This document shows positions 24,413-35,400 of a DNA stretch of 64,000 nucleotides, in pieces. The translations under genes were made by a program, and so were the position numbers. Origin of the DNA: Paulownia fortunei (lineage: Eukaryota > Streptophyta > Magnoliopsida > Lamiales > Paulowniaceae); contig CM033114.1 in assembly GCA_019321725.1 (NCBI GenBank), positions 21,832,216-21,896,215 of the forward strand, read 5' to 3'. The notes under the pieces are model-generated. The model saw only the letters and a list, made by a program, of their open reading frames with translations. It was not told where the DNA came from and ran no database searches. Numbering within the stretch: position 1 is the stretch's first letter; each line of letters starts with the position of its first letter.

Positions 24413-25057
24413 ATGGCCTCTATTCCTCTCCTCCGCCTCTCCCTCCTACCCCACCACCACCACCAACACAACAAACCCACCGCTCTCCTCCTCCCTCACC
24501 CCCTCAAACCTAACCTGCCATCACCAACCCACCTCCGCCATCCACTCCCAAAACCCACCACCACCATCACCACGACGTGCTCCTACACTCCTACCCCCGC
24601 CATCGACCGCCTAATTTCTGCCGCCTCCTACTTCCTCCCCTTCTTCAATGGTCTCCAGTACGGCCGCTTCCTCTTCACCAAGTACCCAATCCTCGCCACA
24701 CCGTTCGAGCCCCTCCTCCCTCTCCTCTCCCTCTACCACTCCATCCCCTACGCCAGCTTCGTCACTTTCTTCGGGCTCTACCTCGGCGTCGTCAGAAACC
24801 CTAGTCTCAGCCGCTACGCGAGGTTTAATGCACTGCAGGCTCTTGTTCTGGATGTGCTGCTCGTGGTGCCGGTGTTGCTGCAGAGGATAATAACTCCAGG
24901 GCGGTCGGGGATCGCGCTGAAGCTGACGGCTTGGGCCTATTCTGGGCTTTTTATGTTTGTGGTGGCCTGCTTTGTATATGGGCTTGTGTCCAGCATTGTT
25001 GGCAAGACTCCGTATTTGCCGTTTGTTGCTGAGGCCGCGGGCCGCCAATTGGACTGA
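24413..25057 (+). CDS. TIC20-II: TIC20-II-type chloroplast inner-envelope protein
   Basis: This is an intronless gene of 214 aa. Tic20 family proteins are four-helix membrane proteins of the chloroplast inner envelope; TIC20-I is the import-channel component, while the role of the II branch is less clear. Residues 1 to about 60 form a transit peptide rich in Ser, Thr, Pro and Leu with a His run (HHHHQH). The conserved domain runs from about 62 to the end: AIDRLISAASYFLPFFNGLQ, helix 1, then LPLLSLYHSIPYASFVTFFG, the loop VVRNPSLSRYARFNALQA, two further hydrophobic helices (VLDVLLVVPVLL and LFMFVVACFVYGLVSSIVG) and the end KTPYLPFVAEAAGRQLD. The end and the YASFVTFFGLYLGVVRN block match the II branch as I remember it. 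The coding GC content is far above the surrounding DNA. Long frames on other strands across it are shadows. Confidence 0.88.
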   Translation: MASIPLLRLSLLPHHHHQHNKPTALLLPHPLKPNLPSPTHLRHPLPKPTTTITTTCSYTPTPAIDRLISAASYFLPFFNGLQYGRFLFTKYPILATPFEPLLPLLSLYHSIPYASFVTFFGLYLGVVRNPSLSRYARFNALQALVLDVLLVVPVLLQRIITPGRSGIALKLTAWAYSGLFMFVVACFVYGLVSSIVGKTPYLPFVAEAAGRQLD

Positions 25058-25123
25058 CTTTTGTTTTGCTTTTGGGCCTATAATATAGTGATGGAATGAG
25101 CTCCTTTTTCTTGTTTTTTTGGT

Positions 25124-25142
25124 GGGGTGGGGTGGGGTGGGG
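25124..25142 (+). other. GGGGT run, potential RNA G-quadruplex in the TIC20-II 3' UTR
   Basis: Four GGGG runs separated by single T occur about 67 bp after the stop codon, on the mRNA-sense strand. This meets the usual G4 pattern with one-base loops. It sits in the expected 3' UTR; whether it folds in the cell is unknown. Confidence 0.6.
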
Positions 25143-26436
25143 TTAATTTGGTGTTGGGATGAAGAAATGTAATTTTGCACTGTAAGGCTGTTTGTGATGT
25201 TGGTTCTTTTGCTATATATATCTCAAAAGTTTAATTTGGATTATTTCAAAATGTAATTTATTACATCGATTATTTGATAAATTTTATATTATAAAAATTT
25301 TTCAGCCGTATTTAATATGTTGTTTGGTATTTTATGAGTGTTTTTTAAATCAATTAGGAATTATTCTATTATTGCATATTCTTTGTGTATACAATTTTAT
25401 ACACTGAACTTTTAGATACATACTAAAGACTAATGGTATTTTCCTTTCCACATTTTTAGTGCAAGTTAAATAATAAGGAAAACCATTGGCATATATAATC
25501 AAGCACAAATTGCTTAATACATAAATCCCCTTAACTGGTCATAAATACCCTTAAATTTACAAATATAACATTTGTTTTATTGAACAAAATACATAAACTA
25601 CTTGATTTCGTTTATGATCGTAGCAAACACTCCCTGAACTTTTAAATGTTACATTTATAAGTTCATCATTATTTGTGAGATAAAGTTCAGGTAGTTTATG
25701 TATTTTACTCTATAAATACTTGCATAGTTGGGGGAAATTTCATGCCGTCCAAGTGGGGCTATAAATATCTAAAAATAATATGATAAAATAAAAAATGATG
25801 TCATTTAATATGATCTAATAATTTACAACTCCTAGACAAAATTTTGTCTCACTCAAATCCTTCCCTCAAAAGTTTTGCAACGTTGCTTTGAAATGCTTAA
25901 AGGTAATAAAATCTGATATCCACGGGATAATGGTAAATGTGAAATAGAAGAAATCAATACCATTTTTTTCCCAACTTATTTTCTGCTGGTCCAGTAATTC
26001 AATTCCACGAAGAAGCCGAAAAACATAACCTGCTCATTGCTTATGTTGGTTCAGTAAACAGAGACTACTCACGTTTATAGAGTAATATATGTGGATGCAT
26101 GGTAGTTGTCTAAGGAAACCAATTATTGCAAAACACAAACTTTCAATTGCATTAGAGAACTTTGTACTACAAAAACCACATTCTCACATCACAAATAAGG
26201 CAATCATAATAAAGATGTTAACTAGTAGTAGCGTCCTCAAAATAAAGAGAAGTACTCCCAACAACTTCAAAATTTGATGAAGAAAAAAATTTATCAGCAG
26301 CTCATTCAGTTTGATTTCTAACTAGGTCTCATCCATGCAAAACAAAATTTGAGGAAATGGAAATAAATTCCGCATCTCAAAACAATCCTAAGATGAACAT
26401 CCCCCTACTCCTGAGCAGCTTTTGGCTTCATCTGCT
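25143..26436. other. Intergenic DNA between convergent TIC20-II and BCCP, with an inverted repeat
   Basis: No gene seen. AAAATACATAAACTAC at 25586-25601 has its perfect inverted copy at 25691-25706. Flanking stretches (around 25555-25585 and 25630-25665) also pair imperfectly, so a small MITE or its remnant is likely. The rest is AT-rich. The last part (about 26290-26436) is presumably the BCCP 3' UTR on the minus strand. Confidence 0.5.
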
Positions 26437-29400
26437 CTATGGTGCAATCACAAAGAGAGGCTGTAGACAGTAATAAACAAAATAAAGTAAGGGCACCCAT
26501 AAAGAGGGAGAGAACTATTTTTATTAAGTGACAGAGATTGCTACAGAAAACTCACAGTGTCGACACTGACTGGCTTGCCATCTTCTGCAAGGATCTCAAC
26601 TATTGTTCCAGATTGATCGGCCTGCAGAGATTGATTCAGGCATTAGTGAGATAAGCAAATCCAGTAGCAGTCAATTAATCAATTTGCATTCGGATGTTAC
26701 AGACTGAAGCAATCCAGAGATATATCCAACTCTATAACACTACAACAATAGCAAGGCAAAGGAAACTAAAAAATGCCATGCTTGAAATTTTCACTGGATA
26801 TTTCAATGCAGAAACCAGTGGATGGTACCCAGGAATTTCTCTAACCTAACTTAGAATTCAGATTTAGTATCAAAGCATATTATGATTGCAAGGAAGAGAA
26901 TTGCAGTTATTTCATGGTCATGTAATATACACAGCATCCATATGTGTCTGCCTTTAGCTAAAGATACAGTCCTAATTCCTCCCTCAGGACCTAATATCTT
27001 TCTCAATTAAGATACCTAACCTGATCAGTAAAAAATGTGGGTTAAACCATAAAATGTTAGAATAGATTTATTGCTACAAAACTTTTGGTGGTTCATTTAT
27101 GGACAAAGGACACAAATACTATTTGACCATTTGAAAACTAGGAAGCCTTGGACACTCTCTGGGACTAAGGATCCATTTTCACATGCTCCAAACACTCAGA
27201 GATGTGATGGACATCTGAACACTATGAAATATTACATTGAAACAACCAATAGAGAAATTACAGACAAGCAAAAGACATGCCGGGGACATACTCACAGACA
27301 GTTTTAGGAAAAATTCTGAGAAACCTAAGACTAGCATATCCTCAATCACATCATAATTTGGCCACTTACCCATTTACTGCACTCTTTTTCCATCTTATGC
27401 CAACTCAAAAACCACAAACCTACCATGCTTTCGTCATGTTATAGGCTAAAACCTTGACTTTTCAAATTTAATCTGTTAAAAAGATGGGAGGAAATTGAAA
27501 TTACATAAAACGTTCTATTAGAAGCCCTAACATGTTGTCCTACCTTTTTCCAGGGGATTATGTGGTGTCAATGATACAAGTCCTGTCATCGTTGCTTCAA
27601 GAATGATTTTGTTATTAGGTCCGGTTGTGATCTAGCAACTTCCATGAGATCCCAATTCATTAGGAAAAGATGACATTACTCAAAAACTCGCTCTCAATTC
27701 ATAGTCGTCACTCAGTTTAGGATACCATATGGTCATATAAACAGATGCCTTGTTAATGAAAAATAACAAAGTAAATCACATACCAAGTAAGTTTTGCACC
27801 AACACTCGATTTCCAACAAAATCTCTTGGTCAACATTTTTATGAGGTTCTCAACTAGATGTTCTTAAGAATGTCAGCAGAGAATGATATAGGACATGCTA
27901 TTTCCAAGATCAGGCAGCATCGTGAAATGTGAAGATCATGGGAACAATAGATCAATATTCTTGGGTTTGAACGAATTTTCACAAAATGGAGCAAAAGTAA
28001 AAACTGAGGAATCTGTGCGCAAGCATTTAAAAGCAATTAATTCTTGAAAAGGCCAGAAAGCCAAAGTAATCAGTTTATAATTGAACAACAAAGAGCAAGC
28101 AGAGGCAATTAAAGCTCTGGTGGCAGTATCTCAAAATAACTGCATATAAAAATGCTTACTTCTATTTCATTCATCAATTTCATGGCCTCAATGATGCATA
28201 GAACCTGTCCCTTCTGTACTTTATCGTCAACCTGTAGCATGTAATGCAAAAGGGGAGATAGATAAATATATCAAATCGGAGAATGGAATGAATGTGCAGC
28301 TTCATCCATGTCTTATCAGACAATGTCTATTGTAGCTACAATAAAAAATTAATGAAACTGTTCATAGAAAAGCAGTCCTCACATTAGACGAAGTGTCTAT
28401 GCTAGAAGACATGTATGTGCCTGCTTCCTAATTTTGTGTGGTCATATTCATGTCAATTACCTTCACAAATGGTGGTTCGCCAGGTGCTGCACTTCGGTAG
28501 AAGGTTCCTGCCATGGGAGATTTTAGAGGTGGATGAGACGACTTAGATGGTTGAGCTTTGGGTGGAGAAGATGCTGGAGTTGGTGCAGGAGAAGGTGCTG
28601 TAGTTGGTGCAGGAGAAGGTGTCGAAACTGGAGGTAGTACTGCAGGCTGAGGTTGTGACTGAACATATGTAATAGGAGGAGGAGGTGGAGGTAAGGCCTC
28701 CTTTTTACGTATTAAGAGCTCACAGTCGAGTTGTTTCAACTGTAGTTCCACAATATCTTTAGAATCAACAAACCTGCATGAAGGAAGACCTTATGACCTC
28801 GTTTACAAGTGAAAGAGGCAGATAAAGGGATCGTATAATTGAGAATGCATACTTGACAAGACTAGAAACTTGAGAAATAAATTCACTTATTGATTCTTCC
28901 GATGCCAAAGCGGTCATTGAAGGCTCATTAGATAACTTGACATCCTCTGCTTCGGCTGGTGAAACCTCTGATTTAGCAGGAGAGGAGGCTGCAGCTTTTG
29001 AGGATCCACCCACAGAAACCTTGAAGGCAACAGATGTCTCCAAAAACATTTCCACAAAAGAACGAGAATTTGGAAAGAGTTTTCTCAAATGAAATCCATG
29101 GGAAAAACCTTACCTCATCCAATTGAGCTTTTACCACCAAGGAACAGTTCCAACCAGACCGCAAACCCTGCAAAATATAAATCCAAACTTAGGGCTTTGG
29201 ATCTGTATTTTATCTCTAATTAGAGAGCATTTCATTTTATTTTCTTTCCTGTTACAATTTCCTTGCTTAAGTTTTAAATCCTCGTACAACTTCATCATTT
29301 ATTTTAATTGGAATCATGATGACCAATAATCGAAAAGATCTTACGTATTTTCAATTTGGATCCTAGATATAAGAATGACAAGGAGCGAACAAGAAAGCAG

Positions 29401-32400
29401 GAAAATCAGGAAGATTTTCATAGAAACTCCATTTAAAAAATTGAAATGCAGTAACATGTAAATTTTCAAATCCCCATTTATTAGCTTTTATTCAGAGTCT
29501 TTTTATTTTCCTTGGATCCAGAACCCAGCCTAAAGGAGGACATAAATAAATTGTTCAGAATATGAACTTCACCATTATACTTCCTGAATCTCAAATAGAG
29601 GGTAAATATGCAAAAGGATTTCTTTAGATACTATTTGCTATAAATCAAACGCCACACTAGTGAGGATTCCACACGATTTTTGAACTTCCAAGTGCTTGTA
29701 AGTGATAATGCCGATTGGTAAGTTTTTAAGTTTATTAAACTAGAAGGAGAAATTTATATCACAATAGATTATGATGTGGAGTAGGTCAGAACTGAGCCAT
29801 AACAGTGGCTAAGTTAGAAGAAAGATGGTTAAATTGGGTCATGGATGTCCCGTCTTGAATAGTCACGAGGGTAGTTAGCCGATCGCTAGTTCGGTACATG
29901 AGTCAGGAATGTGCACGACCTGTTATGTGTATCGTATGAGCTACGAGTGTGCGCGAACTATTATGTATGCATTGCATGAGCTACATGTTGCATGACCTTC
30001 TGTTGAGTTGATTTTATACCAACAATTTGTATGCCTTTTAATTAATATTTGATTTATTTTCAAGTATTTATATTACTTTTTATGCATTTAGTTTGAAATC
30101 TTATAGGTAATGGCAAAATGAGAAGAAAATGAAAAGAAATATAAAACTTGATTGAAATTTAGAAGAATCTACTTTATGGTGCTATTGAGGGCAATGTTCG
30201 TATTTCAATCATAACTCTTTATTCCAATATCATTTTGACTTAATTCTTGAACCATTGGAAAACCAAGAGATAGATCTATAACTTATATGTTTACCACAAA
30301 ATCTAATTCTTTCGATTTCAGTGAGAAAAATCGGGTTAAACAGTATATTGAAACTTTTTGGTATGACATATTTTGGTATTGTAGGCATAACTCTTTCCAC
30401 AGATTTCATATCAAGTTGATTCAAGTGTCTATGGAAAGCCAAGACACAGAGTTACAATTTATTAAAAGACATCAAAAGCCAATTTATCCTACAAAGAGGT
30501 CAAAAACCAGTTGAAAGGAACTGAACAGCAAAACACTTAAGTGAAGGAGAGAAATTGCAGTAAGGGCGCCTAGGTGCCAAAGAAAACAAAGGGCACTGCA
30601 CCTAGGCACCAAAAACAGAGCAAATGGAGCATAAGCGCCACCAGGCGGAAAAAATGGGCATTTTGCCCTTTTTAGGGCATCTCCCATCAAATTTTAAGCA
30701 TCCCAAAAACCTCCAAGAGAGAAGGGAGGAATAAGAAGCCAAGAAAAGAAAGAAAAGAAGGGAAGAAGACAAGGAGAAGAGGAGAGGAATTCCTCCAAGA
30801 TTGAAGAAGAAAACATCTACAAAAGAAGAAACTCATCTTCTTCCAAATTTCATATTTATTTTCCTCTTTTTCTCTTTGATTATGTTCATGAATTTGTTAA
30901 TTTATCATTTATTTTCACCATGAACTAATTTCTTTTTCTAGTGTTGTGATGTAATCTAATTAGGATGTTTTGAATATTTTTATCAATTCAATTCTTGATT
31001 TATTTTTCAAGTTGAGTTTTGTACATGGTTTCTAATGCTTTCAATTACTTGGCCACTAATTGAATGATTTGCTAATCATATTGACCCGAGAGGTGATATA
31101 TGTGTCTAATTCTGTGTAAAAAATCATAAATTACATGTGAGACAAGAATATACTTGCATTGTTTGCATAGTTTTGTTTGAGATTCATAAAACCTAATGAA
31201 TTATTAATTGTTGTAATTCATATAGAAATATAGTCGGTTAGTAATTGATAATATTTTCGTTAGACCTCGAGAGAGGTTAGTGGATAATTTAGGGATTCTC
31301 GACTATCACTTGAAAATTAAATTGAGATTGATGAAATAAATTATTCAAATCGAACTAATTATGGTGAAATCATAAACCCTAGGCTTTTAAGTTATTGAAT
31401 TTCATTTTTAATTATTTTTTATTATTAGTTTAGTTTAATTGGATTTAGTTTATATTCATTAACACATTCTTGCATTTATTCAAATAAAATTAGAGTTGAC
31501 ATAATTTTAGTACTTAATAATTCAACAGTTCTCGTGGGAACGATACTTATTCATCACTTTTTTACTTGTCAACGATAATGTGCACTTGCATTCACAAAAT
31601 TCGCAACACCTACTATCACACCAGGGTAGTTGTACCTCCTTGAAGGACTTGCATCATTCATGTCAAGCAGGATTATGTGAAAAGAAAGGATGAAACGGTT
31701 ATTATTGAAAAGTGACACGGTAAATCAAGGAGTATGATTACGTGTACATGAGGCAGTTATAATAAATTGAGATCTGAAATCTCCACTCTACCCCTGCCTT
31801 GACATCTATAAGTAAGAAGATTTACCTCAAAAAATAGGTAACACTTTTGATATCTGATACCTATATTCTCTGCATGCTTTCACTTTCTTGTCTAAGCACC
31901 CAACTGACTTGAGTTTCGGAGATCTTACGCTGGGTTTGTCTGGCGTCTGTTTTGCAGGTTTTTCGATCGGTGGAAGGAGGAAAAACAACAGATTATTATT
32001 TGGAGTGCACCTACTGCATTTGGTGTGCTACAAATTAGCGCCGTCCGTGGGAAGGTTTGTGAGCTAAGGTGTAAGATGACCAGAAAGGGAGTCCAAGGTG
32101 AAGGTACGTCTGATGAAGCTCCGCCGCAAATCACCAGGCGGATCTATGGCCCCAGAAGTGCAGGATGTGGGTGGAAATGATAGTCCACCTCCAGTGACGC
32201 CCGGAGTACCTCTATTCCGGATGGTGGAAACACCACGAGCGAATTTGGCCCCAGAATTTGGAGTTGGGGGTATTGGCCAATTCACTATAGAGCAGTTAAC
32301 TTGTTTGATCACCACTATAGTAGACACGGCCTTATAAGGAAATGAGCCACGAGAAGTACCTGAGAGACATCCCCATCATGAGAAAAACCAGAGGAGAGTC

Positions 32401-35400
32401 ATACTGGGGAATGCCGGAGCGAGACATCGGTGAAAGAACCTGATGTGCCTGAAAATTAGAAGCATAATGAGCTTAAGGAAATGAAAATGAAGATAGCTGG
32501 GAAGAGTGTGGTCACAAAGAAGGGAATCCCTTTCACTGAAGAAGTAATGATGGATAATCTGCCTGCTAATTTCAGGTCGTTAAATTATGAATATTATAGC
32601 ACTACAGACCCATGGGAGCATTTGTGCCGAATCGAAAATTCAGCTCTCTTACACAGATACTCTAACGGGGTAAAATATAGGGTGTTCCTGACTACCTTGC
32701 CCAAATCAGCTCATCAATGGTTCAGTCAACTACCTCCAAATTCAATCCATTCCATTGAAGGATTCAACTCTTTCTTTTTACAATAGATAGCAAGTTCTAG
32801 AAAGCATTATAAGACAACTCTAACTTTGTTTAGTATGAAGCAAAAGAACAACGAGAGATTTACACCAGCAGCTTTGGAGATACTTTCAGCCACTCAGGAT
32901 GTGCTCTCTAATACACTGGCTCAAGGCTTGCAAGATGAAGAATTCTTCAGGTTGTTAGGCTAAGAAATCAACCAAGAGCTTGATGACCTCCTAGCTCGGG
33001 CTGAAAATACATCAACATGGATGAAACACAGAAGATGCAAAAAGAGAAAATTGGTGACAAAAGAAATGATCAAAGATGTAGGGGGATTTGTCAAAAAACC
33101 GAAACCTGATAAGCAACCTGGGCTCTTGTCTATGCCAGGAGAGCCTAGAAAATTCACTCCTCTCGTAGCGCCTAGGGCGCAGATCTTGATGGCAATCACA
33201 AGGCACAAAGGATTGATATAGCCTAGCAATTATTTGTCGACCCCGATAAAACCTAAATCTATTTTTTTTTTGTGCATTTCATAATGAATATGGCATTCTA
33301 CAGAAGATTGTCGTCATTTGAGGGATGAGATAGAAAGAATAGTGAGGAAAGGATGGCTTGATGATTGGGTTAGGGAAGAAGTAGAGAAAGAATTGGTTGA
33401 ACGAAAAAATGCCCGCCCTACGTAGATGAAAAAGGATACCGAAGAAAGGAGAGTAGCAGCGACACCTGGGGAAAATCCCCCTTAGCCTCCAAGGGGACTA
33501 ATACAGAAGATAGTAGGTGGCCCCACAGATGGAAACTCCAATCGAGCTAGGAAAGCGTATGCTCGACCTATCCCTAGGAATGTAGTGGGAGAGGTCAGTA
33601 GGATCAATGGTGGCTCTACAGTTCAGTTTGGGCCAAGATGCGAGAGGCCTGCAAGCACCTCACAATGATGCCAGTTCGGGCCCCGAGAGGCCTGCAAGCA
33701 CCTCACAATGATGCCCTGGTCATCACTGCGACTGTCGCTAATTTCGATGTAAGAAGTTCTATTGATGTTCCATTTTATGAGGCATATAAAAAGATGAATT
33801 TAGATATGGAGATGCAACAGGTAGAGACAACTTTGTTTGGCTTTGGATGAGGGGTGGTCAACCCTGTTGGGCAGGTCATTTTGCCCATATCTTTGGGGGT
33901 CAAGCCCATACGCAAGATCATGATGATTAAGTTATTGGTTGTAGATTTTTTTTCAGCCTATAATATTATTTTGGGCAGGCCTTCTCTTAATACTTTTCAA
34001 GCTGTAGTGTCTACTTTCCACAAGAAATTGAAATTCCTAGGGGGTAGGAGAGGTCGAAGGAGATCAACATTCAGCTAAGAAATGCTATGTGGAGGCTGTC
34101 AGAAAAGCTGAACAAAAGGACAACTGAGAAAAAGGACTAGAAGGGGAATACTCCCTATAAGTTTTGAAAAGAGATGAGGCAGGACCATCTGCCGAATAAG
34201 TACATGTTCAACTCAATGAGGAGCTAATTAACATAGAATTAGTCCTAGGAGACCCAACAAAAACCATTAGAATGGGTACACAGCTCAGTCCTGAGCTGGC
34301 AAAAGAGAGAGCTCAGATTTTGAGAGATAATGTGGATATTTTCGCTTGGTCTGCACATAATTGGAAGGAATTTATCCTGAGGTAGTAGTGTATCACCTCA
34401 ACGTTGATCCGACCCGCAAACTAGTAAAACAGAAAAAGAGACTTTGATATGGAAAAAGACAAGATCATCTAGAAGGAGGTGGAGAAATTATTGGAAGCTG
34501 ATCATATAAAAGAAATTCAAAATCCTGAATGGCTATCGAATGCAATCTTGGTACAAAAAACAGATGGAAAATGTGCATTGACTTATGAGATGTAAACAAA
34601 GCATGTCATAAAGATCATTACCCTTTACCTCGAATAGACCAATTAGTTGATTCTACTTCAAGGTGTGAGTTACTAAGTATGATGGATGTATCACAAGGAT
34701 ACCACCATGTTAGTACTAGATGACCAAAAGAAAGTAAGTTTTATCACTTCCACGGAAATTTACTGTTATATGGTTATGCCTTTCGGACTAAAAAATGCAG
34801 GAACAACTTACCAAAGGCTAGTAGATCGAATGTTTCGAGGTCTGCTTGGACGAAACTTGGAAGTGTATATGGATGACATGCTGGTGAAGAATAGGAGGGC
34901 CGAAGCTCATATGGCAGATCTGGCAGAGGCCTTTGGGGTACTTAAGAGGTACAGTATGAAATTGAATCCTTCTAAATTCTCATTTGGGGTCAGATCAAGA
35001 AAGTTCCTGGGTTCCATGGTGATAGAAAGAGGTATAGAAGTAAACCCAGAAAAAGTGAAGGTTGAGCAGAATATGGCTCATTCAAATAGCATTAATAAAG
35101 TTCAGCAGCTCACAGGCACGATAGTAGCCCCAAGTCGCTGCATCAAGGGGATGTCGAAACTCTTAGAAATACGGCAAAATAGGTCAGGCACATGAAACAT
35201 AAGCCCCGCTTCCAACTTATCTATAAAAAAAGTGACATAACCAGGAAGGGGGTTGTGGGACCTGGAAGAGCTATGTCAAATTCATCATGTATTCCTATGT
35301 TCTCCCTAAGATTGGTTAAACTATCTTCAGAAATAGTACAATGAGTCAAATAAGCAGGTTGATTATCTGGGTTAGCCATCCTAATCTCAAGAGGATGATG

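Noticed and set aside
24611..25180. 189-codon minus-strand frame across TIC20-II
   Set aside because: A shadow of a GC-rich coding region, with low-complexity Glu/Gly composition and no family resemblance.
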